From Larix kaempferi (taxonomy: Eukaryota; Streptophyta; Pinopsida; Pinales; Pinaceae), in NCBI GenBank assembly GCA_027924585.1, contig BSBM01000904.1:16761501-16825500 (forward strand): a DNA stretch of 64,000 nucleotides. The letters are read 5' to 3'. A program made the position numbers and the translations under genes. This document shows positions 1 through 10,541 of this stretch, in pieces. The stretch's first letter is position 1, and the number at the start of each line of letters is the position of its first letter. Under the pieces are notes generated by a model, which saw nothing but the letters and a program-made list of their open reading frames with translations, had not been told where the DNA came from and made no database searches.

Positions 1-1640
1 TCATTCATCATTACCCCGCTCTTAAACATATGATTCCTAAACCGTTATCCTTGACTTGTGTGATTCCCATCATGAAGATGCCAAACCCATCGTCGGATTC
101 TTGATGCATGATTTTCCATCCAATACACATAATGTGAAAGCCACCCCACCATCATTCCACACCTATATATGGATACGTGACATCCCTTGCCATTCATTTT
201 CCTATGTCTCGTATTGTTGTATCCATGCAAATAGCTCTGCCAAACCCTATGTTCATTCCCTTGTTGTCGTATGATATGTTATCTCGCATCAGGCCTTGCT
301 TAATTGCCTCCTTGCAGAGCACCCCATTAATCGTTCCTAGTCTCACTTTGTGTTATATGAACATTTCGATGCACAACGCTCGACAGGAATTTCAAGACTC
401 GTGTTAGATGAAAATTTAAAGGGATCATGATGTTCTTTGGATGAGAGTCGCCCCTGATATTCTTGCCACATTTCACTCTCTCAAGCCACCTTCTACCATA
501 GTGAAATTTAATGGGAGTTTGAGAAAGTGACACCTTGCAAGCCAAGACAAAATTGTTAACCTTGTTGGTATTAGTACCCATGCTTCATCCTTGTTTCTTA
601 GTCTCCTTGATGCTTAGAAGATCGTCTCTGGAAGCATGGTATTTTGTTGGATAGGCAAACAATGGTTTTCCATCTACAATGGAGTCCTCGGGAATGAATA
701 TTTTGAAGACAAAATATCGTTTGTTGAGTCTGTTTCCTATAACGCTACAATAAGGCGGGAAGTAGTCTTTCTTGTAGGTGTTTTTCCTCGACTCAGCAAA
801 TTGTAATTTTCTTCAATGTCCATCATGCAAAGGCTAAATACCGATGCTATTTAGTACTAGAAGTGATACACCAATGTTGTTCAGTACCAGAGTTGGCTCC
901 TTTGTTTGAAGGAACAACAATAGAAGATGCATAAAGATCAATGACACAATAGAGTTGAATCAAGGGCAAATAAACCTTTGTGGTTGGGGCATGTTGGTTC
1001 CTTTGTTTTTGAAGAATACCAGAAAATGAGAAAGAAGAGAAGACCAAGGAAGGAAGTGCAGAAAGGAAATGGAAGTTGCAGAAAAGAGGTAATGACCGCA
1101 ACAACTTTTTGACTAGTTTTGGACCTGCTCTGTAAGTATAAAAAGAAGTTGAGGGTAAGTGGAAAAGAGAGGAAGAAGCAAGAGCATGAGAGCATCTGAG
1201 CATTATAAGATTAGACCCAATCGAAGACGAATATAGCCAGATCTGCAACAAAAGTTATGTATCTAGGTATTGGGTTTTATTTGTATGAGGGGATATCCCA
1301 TGACGGGTAATTCCTCGGTGACTGTAAGGCCTCAGAGCCATGATGTAATATGTTGTAATGATGAAGCATTCCCCATAATAAGAAAGTATTGTTAGGCCCC
1401 TTAAATTTCATGTTATGACTGTCTCATATATGTTTGGTTTTGTTTATTGTTATGCTCAAATGGATAGTATATTTGAATAAGTAATGTTACAATGTGCTCA
1501 AATGAATGGTGTTGCGTTAGGTGTTGTTGCGATATTAATGATAGAAACCCCACAATCACATCCATATAGTTAACCAATCCCTATATTATGTCGGTCTTGG
1601 CTGAGCTTTGGGTGAGTCCTTCCCCCTTAAGGGGATTGAA
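1..1640. other. Unassigned repeat-like DNA with possible LTR promoter
   Basis: I recognise no convincing coding domain here; the short reading frames on both strands match no family I know. On the + strand a TATA-like AGTATAAAAAG lies at 1135-1145 and an AATAAGAA polyadenylation-like signal at 1376-1383. That spacing resembles the U3-R part of a plant LTR. No matching second LTR, primer site or target duplication is visible, so the LTR reading is only a guess. Confidence 0.25.
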
Positions 1641-1652
1641 AATGCCAAGACT

Positions 1653-2327
1653 CTAGACTACAATGGCACCCTTTTGTTGGCCCATGCACAAGAACCCCGA
1701 TCTTAATTTTGCACCAACACATGATATATTTAGGTGTCCGTGGGATCGATAGTGTGTGCATCGAAACGACACATTTTTGTAATCTAGGGTTTGCATATAC
1801 AAATTATCTCTAGCTTCAATTAAGGTGGCATTAGGGAATCCATGTGCAATATCCATTTCTACGCAGATTGTTGCCACTAATGTTTGAACCTTTTGCTCCA
1901 TCTCTAGAGCTATCTTCAAGAAAGTGCCCAAGGAGTCTCCTATTGATTTAAATATATGGGTGTCCCAGTATTCAATAAGTAGGTAGGAAAATTTAACCCA
2001 TAAGGCTAGGGTATGTATTCATTTCCTTGTTCGGTCGAATCTAGCACGCCATCTGAAAAGTGTAAGTGTCGCATTTCCACAGAACCATGGCCCTTTCAAT
2101 GCTATCTTTAGTTGATTCTCCACTAAATTGAAAACAAAGGTGATGTACCCTTTATCCCCGACATGTGTTTGTGGAATATACCCTAGGATATGTTTCCATG
2201 TGTGATGTACCCCATTCTGTAGATCCATATCCTTGAACCTTTTGGCATGGAATCTCCCGATTAAGGCATATTCAATGTAATAGATCACCTTTTCTTTAAA
2301 AATATCAGTGTCGATGTCGACCTTCAT
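1653..2327 (-). pseudogene. LINE (L1-type) ORF1 relic, DUF4283 plus zinc knuckle
   Basis: This is the nucleic-acid-binding ORF1 protein of a plant L1-type LINE, broken. The upstream part (2327-2022) reads as DUF4283: an ALIGRFHAKR start and a WFCGNATLTLFRWRARFD end. A TGA at 2019-2021 interrupts it. The same frame then continues with ALWVKFSYLLIEYW and IGDSLGTFLKIA, the usual DUF4283 to linker passage, and ends in a knuckle-like FRCTHYRSHGHLNISC. That last motif has lost one cysteine of the canonical CX2CX4HX4C. The frame is otherwise kept across the stop, so one nonsense mutation explains the break. I could not find an ORF2 downstream at lower coordinates. The family is secure; membership of a larger element is unresolved. 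Confidence 0.75.
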
Positions 2328-2642
2328 CTCTTATGATCTCTTTGCTATAGAACGGGGTATGTGCTTCCTGCAATGAGAATTCAACTGGTTATGTTTTTGG
2401 TCCTTTGTGGGTTGAAGGTTAACACGTGAAGGGTGGGTTGATTGCAGATGAAGGGGATATGGTACATCTGTATCAAAAGGAAATGATCCATGGAGGTGGA
2501 TCGAGGAGATTGATTCATCATTGGAAGGATTGGGAATGTGGGGAGAGGATATGGGAGGAGGTTGGGAGAAGTTGACAGGGATGAATGGTGATGGGGTAGG
2601 ATCATCATTTTTGTTGTAGGGAATGCAGATATCTACTGCAGT

Positions 2643-2645
<3 letters not shown>

Positions 2646-2681
<36 letters not shown>

Positions 2682-2689
2682 GTGTGTGT

Positions 2690-2727
<38 letters not shown>
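2646..2727. repeat. Compound (TC)n/(TG)n microsatellite
   Basis: A pure CT run to about 2679 is followed by a TG run to 2727, broken by two TATG interruptions. It lies at the 3' end, read on the - strand, of a LINE-derived repeat unit. A similar CT/AT run marks the next unit, so it probably grew from the LINE 3' tail. Confidence 0.9.
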
Positions 2728-2729
<2 letters not shown>

Positions 2730-2739
2730 CCTCTCTTAT

Positions 2740-3835
2740 CACTCACTTTCACTATCTTATACGTTCGTCTTGTCTTGGTTTTATTATTTTATTATCACGA
2801 TGTTATCTTCGTCCATTTTTTTCTGGTTATTCTCAAAAATAAAAATTCATTTCCTCCTCACTTGTATTCACTTTTACAATTGTTTTCTTCTTTTATTTAT
2901 CATTTCTCACCATAATTTTAGTTTCCCTCTTCTCACTTTTATCCATATTTCTAGGCTCTTTTCATTGACATTTCATCTTTTCACTTTTAACCGCGGGTTT
3001 TTGAATGTTAACCCTAATTATTTATTTTCCTTTTTTTTACTTCCTAAGTCTCTATATGGCTATATAATATTTCTATATTTAATTGGCATGAGCTTTTCCA
3101 CATCCCTAATAGCTTTTTTCAATCCTCTGATGATGGGTAGAGTGTCCACTCAAAACACGGGGTTCTAAACTATAGCAAAGTATGATTCCATAAATTGGAC
3201 ATAATGACTAATTGATGTGAAAACCTCCATGCCCAAGGATAAACATTGTTTCTATCCATAATTACAATTGCATAATATATGTTAGATAATGGTTAATGCG
3301 TTGTGGACCTTCCATCCTATATTGTTCTCTTGCATTTATATGAAATTTCATAAAACTCATAACACCCCTCACTAATGTTGTTGAAGAGGGAAAAACATGA
3401 ACCCATACCCTTCATCATAAGTTGCGGGATCCACTTTCATAGTGGAGGATCGTTTTTTATCACCATGACACCTTTGTCTAATCGGGTAGCTTCATTAGCT
3501 AATTAATCAGATAGACAATTATTATGTCATCGGATATGCCAAAAAGAAAGCTCTTCAATGTGTTGAAGATTATGCTCTATCCTATTGAGAATACGATTTT
3601 GAATTGCTTGTGACAAAAAAAAACAAAAAAACATTACGAAACTGCTTTATGACTAGAAGAGAGTCTCCAAAGATTCTCAATTGAGATATTGCCAATAACA
3701 AGATTATCTTCGATCCAGGATACAATGCATATATCTTAGTGAATTTATTAGAAGTACATCCAAGACCCGAATAGAACCTAGCCACTTCTTTTCCACTAGG
3801 GTCAAAGAGGAACCCCCACCTGACACACCTTCACT
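2740..3835 (-). pseudogene. Truncated LINE 3' end, copy 1 (RNase H and 3' UTR)
   Basis: On the - strand about 3835-3450 reads as the C-terminal RNase H (RVT_3-like) domain of a plant LINE. It shows a start like GFLFDPSGKEVARFYSGL, then IYALYPGSK (weakened from an AEYxALxxGLK-type motif), then ISQLRIFGDSLLVIKQ with the conserved GDS aspartate. A broken ANEATRL-like tail follows near 3490. Stops and frameshifts, including an A-rich insertion near 3615-3633, destroy it. The rest to 2740 is non-coding and ends in the microsatellite. The same sequence recurs at 3955-4786 and at 4787-5175 plus 13017-13205, so the region is a tandem series of related LINE 3' ends. No RT is attached. Confidence 0.65.
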
Positions 3836-3896
3836 TTATCTACCATCTTAAACATCCTTGATTTATTAGTTTTAATCCTTCTTTATTTCTTTAGAA

Positions 3897-3923
3897 TTCT
3901 CTCTCTCTCTCTCTCTCTCTCGT

Positions 3924-3954
<31 letters not shown>
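3897..3954. repeat. (CT)n(AT)n microsatellite between LINE copies
   Basis: The CT run is interrupted once by GTT and passes into an AT run. It directly precedes the sequence that starts the second LINE-derived copy, the same position the CT/TG run holds before copy 1. Read on the - strand it is the 3' terminal tail of that copy. Confidence 0.85.
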
Positions 3955-4786
3955 CTTATACCTTCGTCTTGTCTTGGTTTTATTATCACAATTTAACCAT
4001 GGGTTTTTTAACATTAACCCTAATTATTTATTTTCCTTTTTGAATTCTTAAGCCTCTCTAACAATTATCTAATCTTTCTATGTATAATTGGCATGAGCTT
4101 TTCCACAACCCTAATAGTTTTTTTCAATCCCCCGATGATGGGTGGAGTGTCCACCTGAAACATTGGGTTCTAAACTACAACAAAGTATGTTTCCATAAAT
4201 TGGACATAATGACTAATTGTTGTGAAAACCTCCACACTCATGGATATTGTTTCTATCCATAATTACAATTGCATGGTATTTGTTAGATAATGGTTAATGC
4301 GGTGTGGACCTTCCATCCTATATTTTCCTCTTGCATTCATATGAAATTTCTTAAAACTCACAATGCCCCTCACCAATGTTGTTGAAGAGGGAAAAACATG
4401 AACCCATACCCTTCATCATAAGTTACGGTATCCACTTTCGTAGTGGAGGATCACTGTTTATCACCATGATACCTTTGTGTAATTGGGTAGCTTCATTAGC
4501 TAATTTATCAACCAGAAAATCATTATGCGGTCAGATATACCAAAAAGAGAGCTCTTCAATGTGTTGAAGACTCCTCTCTATCCTGTTGAGAATAAATTTT
4601 GAATCGTTTGTGGCTGAAAAAACCATTGCGAAACTATTTTATGACTAGAAGAGAGTCCCCAAATATCCTCAATTGAGACATTGCCAAGGACAAGATTAAC
4701 TTCGATCCATGATATAATGCATATATCTTAGTGAATTTATTGGTAGTACATCCAAGACCCCAAGAGAACCTATCCACCATCTTGTA
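3955..4786 (-). repeat. Truncated LINE 3' end, copy 2
   Basis: This segment repeats copy 1 (2740-3835) almost throughout. It shares the 3' segment around CTTCGTCTTGTCTTGG, the middle part with TTGGACATAATGACTAATTG, and the RNase H remnant. About 250-300 bases present in copy 1 near 2790-2985 are missing. The RNase H relic (about 4480-4770 on the - strand) is more decayed than in copy 1. By eye the two copies are similar but clearly diverged. Confidence 0.75.
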
Positions 4787-5175
4787 CCTTTGTCTTGTCT
4801 TGGTTTTATGATCATGATGTTATCTTCATCTTTTCATTTCTAATTTATTGTTTTTTTCTAGTTTATTCTCAAAAATAAAAATTTAGTTCCTCCTCACATG
4901 TATTCACTTTACAATTGTTTTAATCTTTTATTTATCATTTCTTACCAATTTTAGTTTCTCTCTCCGCACTTCTATCCATATTTCCAGGCTCTTTTCTTTG
5001 ACATTTGATCTTTTCACTTTTATCTGTTGGTTTTTGAACATTAACCCTAATTATTTGTTTTCCTTTTTTTACTTCTTAAGTCTCTTTAACGGCTATCTAG
5101 TCTTTTTATGTATAATTGGCATGAGCTTTTCCACATCCTTAATGGTTTTTTTCAATCTCCTGATGATGGGTGGAG
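4787..5175 (-). repeat. Truncated LINE 3' end, copy 3, left part
   Basis: This is the third copy of the same LINE-derived unit. It contains the segment that copy 2 lacks and has no microsatellite in front of it. It stops at GGGTGGAG, where the chromovirus is inserted, and resumes at 13017, so insertion came after the copy formed. Confidence 0.75.
5171..5175. repeat. Chromovirus target-site duplication, left (TGGAG)
   Basis: TGGAG precedes the terminal TG of the left LTR and recurs directly after the right LTR at 13012-13016. The interrupted host repeat reads through once one copy and the element are removed. Confidence 0.9.
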
Positions 5176-5343
5176 TGGAAAGAATATTTTCCAAATAATA
5201 TTTTTTAATTGAATAATGAATATTAAAAGGAATCACGAGACTTATATAAATTTGAAGAGTCGAGTTTAATAAGTGTGTCCTTTCAATGTCGACTAATTAA
5301 AACAACAATCATAATAATATTTAAATTATTTAGATATATTACA
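5176..5343 (-). repeat. Chromovirus 3' LTR
   Basis: The 168-bp LTR starts TG and ends CA on the + strand and matches 12830-13011 apart from scattered changes and about 14 missing bases. Read on the - strand it is the 3' LTR. The adjoining 5344-5360 is pyrimidine-rich, so the - strand has a TTTAGAGAGGGATGACT polypurine tract right against the LTR. Confidence 0.88.
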
Positions 5344-5400
5344 AGTCATCCCTCTCTAAAATACTTCATCCACGAAGTATTGGTAAAGATAAGTGTCGCA

Positions 5401-5560
5401 GATGAAAATCTTCATTCTCCCAGGTGGCTTCATATTCTTGTAAGTTGTCCCACTTGACAAGGTACTCATTGACTGACTTGAAACAGAGCGTTCTGGTTTT
5501 AATTTCTAAAATGTATTCAATCTGTACCACCAATTTTCCTTCGTCATCTAACAGGGGTAA
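5401..5560 (-). pseudogene. Chromodomain at integrase C-terminus
   Basis: On the - strand from 5560 the frame reads LLDDEGKLVVQIEYILEIKT, then an arginine-threonine-leucine linker, then VNEYLVKWDNLQEYEATWEN. That is the usual chromovirus chromodomain with its VKW and ATWE motifs, preceded by the entry-strand sequence. In chromoviruses this domain steers integration by binding chromatin marks (family knowledge). The 160 bases are free of stops, although the integrase stretch between here and 6006 is frameshifted. It follows the integrase and precedes the polypurine tract, as expected. Confidence 0.8.
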
Positions 5561-6006
5561 CTCTGTTTATATATGGGTTGTTGGACCTGATTTTTCCTTT
5601 AAGCATGAAAAATGCAAAACATCATGTAGTTTCCCTTTGTTTGGTATGTTTAGAGTATACGCCAGTTGTCCTATTCGTATTTGTACTTAATAAGGACTAT
5701 AGAATTTGGGTGCAAGTTTATGATTTTTTGAATTTTTGAGCGAAGTTTGTTTGTATGGTTGGAGACAAACAAACACCCAATCACCTACTTCGAATTCGCG
5801 TACAGTTCTATTTAATTTTGCTTGTTGCTTCATATGGTTCCTGCTTGCTCAAGATGATTCTTCAAAATGCGAATGACTTCATTGGATGTCACGAGATAAT
5901 CTTTCACTACTAGAACCTTGAAATTGTTGATAACATATTATTTCGTTGTTGGAGGTGGATACCCTTATAAGGCTTGAAAAGGGGACATTTTTGTTGTTGT
6001 ATGATA
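5561..6006 (-). pseudogene. Chromovirus integrase C-terminal part
   Basis: The - strand beginning at 6006 reads YHTTTKMSPFQAL followed by GYPPP, the conserved sequence just after the integrase catalytic core. It is the direct continuation of the core at 9072-9475, separated only by the nested LTR element. Further down are a LKNHLEQA helix and a WRLLQ/VGCLFV-type region, in several frames with stops. It is decayed but recognisable. Confidence 0.7.
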
Positions 6007-6799
6007 TGTGAAAATCCTCACAGCAGATATAAGAGATGATGTATACCTCACAAGAGAATAATTATGATTAAGCAGGAAAATAGAAGAAGAGTGATCAATG
6101 CAGTATAATGAGCAACAGAATAATAATACAGTAGAACTCGGATAGAAGCAGTAATACTTCACACACACTAACTAATTAATCACAATATGGACAAATAAGT
6201 AGTACAAGCATGAGGATTCGAATGTCTAAGGTGGAAATTCGAATTAGCCTTCATGGAGTGATCAAAGGATCACTGGAGTGTCATCGGAGCACAAGTAGGT
6301 GTCCTCATGATCATCAGTGGAGTCATCAATGCACAAGTAACTATCAACTGTCAGTCAAACTGAGTCTAACTGAGTGTAGTAGGTGTAACTAGCACATGGA
6401 GACACTAACTGGATGAAGGAGGCTCAATGGAGGATGTAGTAGGAGCTTACTAGAGTCAGAACAGGCAGTTTAGTCTCACTGGAGGTCCATCGAAGTGATA
6501 AGGTCAGTAAAGAGTCAGTTAATCCTTAAATCAAGGAAGTAGCTGATGATAACTGAATATAACTGGACTGGTAGGTGAAGAAGGTGCCTTTGTCATGCAG
6601 TGGAGCAAAGGAGGGCGCATTAGTCACTGGGAGGGTTGAAACTACAAGGAAAGAAGCTCTCGGGGCTAGCTCACTGAGGGATAGGTGCTGGTGCTGATGA
6701 CTGGAATGCATGCAAACCCTAATATTTGCATGCATGACTGAAAATGCAAACAATGGAAATACTGCTAGGACTAGGATGGAGTATAGGAATATCCTAACA
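6007..6799 (-). repeat. 3' LTR of the nested gag-only element
   Basis: This 793-bp LTR matches 8259-9071 base for base over long stretches. It is followed on the + strand by CCCCCCCTTAATCC, the complement of the polypurine tract. A target duplication TGATA lies just outside at 6002-6006. Confidence 0.92.
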
Positions 6800-7355
6800 C
6801 CCCCCCTTAATCCATCCTGGGCCCTGGTAACTAGGACCAAAGGTCACCCAATACAATCAAATGAATGATAATAATAAAGAACAGTCCATAAACCAAGGAA
6901 ATGGGGAAAACCTCATGGGAAAAATACCCCCCCTCAAAATAAACTGTAGGTCACACACAATAATAAATGCTCCAAACTCAAGCATGTGTGATGCTTGGTC
7001 ATATGTCTGGAGGTATCTTCTTCTTGGGAAGAAGTGGATCATGCTCAAAAAGCATGTGTTTGTACTTGCTCTTCAGTTCGAATGTGATGAGAACAAATCC
7101 AACAGTATGAGAATGATCCTTGAACCTATGATTTGAATCAGCTGAGGTAGGATCAAAATTTTGAATGTGCATATAGTCTTTTGTCTTCTCCTTCGAACCA
7201 CCATGGGTGAGATTATGCCAAAAAGAACTATTACATGTTTGCTTGAAATCAAAATCAAATTTAAGACTTAAAAAACAGTTTCTTGAGATCTCCTTTGAAC
7301 CAGCAGGGGTGAGATCAACACTATCATCTGCATGAGAAATTTTCCCAAGCAGTAA

Positions 7356-8123
7356 TTACTTAGAACCCAAATTAGATACAAGGCTTGAATCATGGTTTAT
7401 TGAGATCTCCTTTGAACCATGAGAGGTGAGATCAAAACCAGTAGATGCATGAGAAATTATCCCAAGCGAATGGCAATGACCATATTCTTCAATGACCTTT
7501 TGAAAGCATGGAATTATGATCATATAGTAGTATAAAAGAGGAGATAGCTGGAGAGGAGCGAATGCATTACCTTCAATAGCTGTTTTGACCTCCAAAATAA
7601 TCATGTGATCATGATGCAAACCAACAGACTCTGGTGCAAGAGAGGATTTAGGACCTTCTGCAATATCTAGAGTGTGAGCTGGCACAGAAAGAGAATAAAG
7701 TTTGAGCATGAGTGGAGAATCTACAAGTTCTTTGTCAACAACTTCAATATGAGATGATACTGGTTCATGATCTGAGAGACCATCAAGGAGAGCGAATGCA
7801 TCACTTTGCTTGCTTTTGAAGGGGTTTGGACCAAATCCTTCATTCTGTTTGCTGAATCTTTCATCCAGGTGAGCCCATAGCTCTTTTGGAGTTTCAATAT
7901 CAATAATGAAAGGGTACAATATGTACTTAGGCATAGTAAGCATCATACTTCCACGATGCATGTCACCTTTATTCAACCAGTCAATCTTCTCTCCAGAGGA
8001 TTCGAACTCTCTTTCAAAATAACAATCAAAGAGATCATGGCTCTTTAAATATGCTATCATATTCGGTTTCCATTCATCATAGTTGAATAGAGAAAGAGGA
8101 GGGATTCCTTCTAAATCATACAT
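7356..8123 (-). CDS. Gag-like protein of the nested non-autonomous element
   Basis: This is an open frame of 255 codons starting MYDLEGIPPLSLFNYDEWKP. The first 110 residues resemble the N-terminal gag region of Ty1/copia elements (UBN2/DUF4219 type). They show an NYDEWKPNMIAYLKSHDLFD segment near residues 14-33 and TPKELWAHLDERFSKQ near residues 74-89, where LW and a following aromatic are typical. No zinc knuckle, protease or polymerase follows; the C-terminal 140 residues match nothing I know. I chose the ATG at 8123 because the homology begins there. The frame is open upstream through the primer site and into the LTR, to 8420, but that part translates non-coding signals. It probably packaged the element's RNA or is a relic of the full gag. 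Confidence 0.6.
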   Translation of the reverse strand: MYDLEGIPPLSLFNYDEWKPNMIAYLKSHDLFDCYFEREFESSGEKIDWLNKGDMHRGSMMLTMPKYILYPFIIDIETPKELWAHLDERFSKQNEGFGPNPFKSKQSDAFALLDGLSDHEPVSSHIEVVDKELVDSPLMLKLYSLSVPAHTLDIAEGPKSSLAPESVGLHHDHMIILEVKTAIEGNAFAPLQLSPLLYYYMIIIPCFQKVIEEYGHCHSLGIISHASTGFDLTSHGSKEISINHDSSLVSNLGSK

Positions 8124-8246
8124 TGACGCTGTAGAAGACCTGCAAAAACAATATAGAATAACTGCAACTGCTACTACTGCACTCGAAATCTTGGTAATAA
8201 CTTGCAAAAAACTCTCAAGAATGGAGATAAAGTATACTCTCAACAT

Positions 8247-8258
8247 GCTCTGATACCA
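8247..8258 (-). other. Primer binding site (initiator tRNA-Met)
   Basis: The - strand reads TGGTATCAGAGC directly against the LTR end. This is the standard plant initiator-Met primer site and fixes the 5' LTR as 8259-9071 and the element strand as minus. Confidence 0.95.
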
Positions 8259-9071
8259 TGTGAAAATCCTCACAGTAGATCTAAGAGATGATGTATACCT
8301 CACAAGACAATAATTATGATTAAGCAGGAAAATAGAAGAAGAGTGGTCAATGCAGTATAATGAGCAACAGAATAATAATACAGTAGAACTCAGATAGAAG
8401 CAGCAATACTTCACACGCACTAACTAATTAATCACAATATGGACAAATAAGTAGTACAAGCATGAGGATTCGAATGCCTAAGGTGGCAATTCGAATTAGC
8501 CTTCATGGAGTGATCAAAGGATCACTGGAGTGTCATCGGAGCACGACTAGGTGTCCTCATGATCATCAGTGGAGTCATCAATGCACAAGTAACTGTCAAT
8601 TTTCAGTCAAACTGAGTCTAACTGAATGTAGTAGGTGTAACTAAATGTAACTAACACATGGAGACACTAACTAGATGAAGGAGGCTCGGTGGAGGATGCG
8701 GTAGGAGCTTACTAGAGTCAGAACAGGCAGTTTAGTCTCACTGGAGGTCTATCGGAGTGATAAGGTCAGTAAAGAGTCAGTTAATCCTTAAATCAAGGAA
8801 GTAACTGAAGATAACTGAATACAATTGAATATAACTGGACTGGTAGGTGAAGAAGGCACCTTTGTCATGCAGTGGAGCAAAGGAGGGCGCATTAGTCACT
8901 GGTAGGGCTGAAACTGCAAGGAAAGAAGCTTTCGGGGCTAGCTCACTGAGGGCTGGGTGCTGGTGCTGATGACTGGAATGCATGCAAACCCTAATATTTG
9001 CATGCATGACTGAAAATGCAAACAATGGAAATGCTACTAGGACTAGGATGGAGTATAGGAATATCCTAACA
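8259..9071 (-). repeat. 5' LTR of the nested gag-only element
   Basis: This 813-bp LTR begins TGTGAAAATC and ends CCTAACA on the + strand. It is flanked on the right by TGATA (9072-9076). It is slightly longer than its partner because of small indels around 8640 and 8820. Confidence 0.92.
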
Positions 9072-9745
9072 TGATATGTACTATTGTACCACCATTCTGC
9101 AAGGTGTAGCCAATTTATCCATTGTGTCTGGCGATCATTCACAAAATTCCTAAGGTATCCTTCAGGGCATTTATTTACCACTTCGGGTTTCCCATCTATG
9201 TGGGGGTGGTAAGAGGTACTTGTAGTTAGTGAATTCCCAACTTGGTGGAATAATTCCTTCCAGAAATTGCCAGCAAATTTGGAATCCATGTCACTGACGA
9301 TAACTTTGGGAAACCCATGGAACTTTAATATATTTTCTATATAGCTATCTGTGACTTGCCTAGCTTTTGCCTTTGATGAAATTCCAATGAAGTGAGAATA
9401 TTTTGTTAATTGATCTATGATTACGAATATGTTATCTTTCCCTTTCGACGTAGGAAGACCAATGAGAAAATCCATGGATATCTCAGACCATTTATCAGCT
9501 AGAATATGAAGGGGATGGAGAAGCCTGAGAGGATAATTGTTTCAAACTTTTGCCATTAACAAGTAGCACATTCAGCCACATATTTTTGGATATCAATCTT
9601 CATTCCTTTCCAAAATAAGGATTGATGTATATTATGGTATGTTTTGAAAAATCCAACATGGTCGGTTGTCAAAGAATCGTGGTTCTCTTTTAAGACATGA
9701 GTTTTGAACTTTAACAAGTTGAGCACATATATCCTTTGTTTGTAC
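9072..9745 (-). pseudogene. Chromovirus integrase, zinc-binding and catalytic core
   Basis: The - strand first shows a broken zinc-binding region near 9580-9540 with an AECATC-like cysteine pair. From 9475 it has an open core, MDFLIGLPTSKGKDNIFVII. The catalytic triad is visible: the first D in IDQLTKYSHF, the second in IVSDMDSKF, and the E in DGKPEVVN. The frame runs to WLHLAEWWYNSTYH and is cut there by the nested element; the continuation YHTTTK lies at 6006. Integrase inserts the cDNA into the genome. The open core next to a frameshifted tail suggests the nested insertion hit when the gene was still mostly readable. Confidence 0.85.
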
Positions 9746-10541
9746 TATACTACATCTTCCTCCCATGAGTATTTGGAGTTTGCTGCCCTGTTGCTTTCAA
9801 CTTCCTCTATTAGCTTCCTTGTTTCTGGGTTTTTGACATACTTGGTTTCGACCTCTAAGATACATTCAGGAATGATTACGGAAATGGCACATAGTGTGCC
9901 ATCGTTGTCATGCTTTATCGACAAGCCATTTAAAGCTAGGTTTTCCTTACCCTTTTTATACAGAATGTCGAAATAAAAAACCTGGATTTTGCTCACCCAT
10001 TTTTTTTGTTATGGCAAGAGATTTTTCTGGGTTAGGAAGTACTTCAAGCTGTTGTGGTCTGTTTTGATGAGAATTTTAGCCCTAAACAAGTATTGCTTCC
10101 ACTTGTTCAAGGTATGCATTATTGTTAACATATCTTTGTCATACATAGATTTTATTTGCTCATTTGGTTTTAACTTTCAACTCTTAAAGGTGATGGGATG
10201 TTATCTTGCATGAGCATGCCTCCTACACCAGTCCCTAAAGCATCGCATTGAATGATAAATGTTTTTGTGAAACATGGGGCTAACAAGAGTGGAGTGGATG
10301 TCATTAAGGTTTTCAACTTTTCAAAACAAGCTTCATCATTTTTATCCCATATGAAAGCATCATTTTCTAATAAACTTCCACAATTTGTGCGTAGTTAAGA
10401 ACAAATATAGTAACCTGCCAAATCATGAAATCCCCTTAATGATGTGATTGATTTGGGGGTAGGCCACTCAATAATTGCCACAATTTTCTTGGGATTTACC
10501 TTGATGACATAGCCTGGAATGATATGTCCCAAAAAATCTAT
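9746..10541 (-). pseudogene. Chromovirus RNase H domain
   Basis: Downstream of the RT on the - strand the sequence reads LGHIIPGYVIKVNPKK, then WPTPKSITSLRGF, the usual RT thumb to RNase H passage. TKTFIIQCDALGTGVGG follows, with the first catalytic aspartate in CDA. Near 10080-9950 come ILIKTDHNSLKYF and KIQVFYFDILYKKGKENLAL, the family's KTDH and YKxGKEN motifs. Stops occur at several points and the frame changes near 10060, so it is non-functional. The domain order is normal for Ty3/gypsy. Confidence 0.8.

Larger units (their letters stand above)
6007..9071 (-). mobile_element. Non-autonomous gag-only LTR retrotransposon (LARD-like)
   Basis: Two direct LTRs of about 0.8 kb (6007-6799, 8259-9071) begin TGTGAAAATC and end TAACA on the + strand. 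They flank only 1.46 kb of internal DNA. The 5-bp target duplication TGATA is perfect (6002-6006, 9072-9076). Next to the right LTR the - strand carries TGGTATCAGAGC, the initiator-Met primer site, and next to the left LTR it carries an AAGGGGGGG polypurine tract, so the element reads on the - strand. One gag-like frame is present; protease, RT and integrase are absent. It must have moved with proteins supplied in trans. The LTRs differ at roughly one base in 25 in the part I compared, so this is the younger insertion. Confidence 0.92.

Noticed and set aside
847-1251. 134-codon open frame on the - strand
   Set aside because: No domain or codon-level sign of coding, and the other strand has LTR-like signals over the same bases.
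2623-3168. 181-codon open frame with Ser-Leu and Cys-Val runs
   Set aside because: It is a translation of the CT/TG microsatellite and a LINE 3' UTR; the repeat units at 3955 and 4787 do not keep it.
8124-8420. N-terminal 99 codons of the 354-codon frame
   Set aside because: They translate the primer binding site and the LTR end; the gag similarity starts only at 8123. The partner LTR gives the same reading at 5965-6168.
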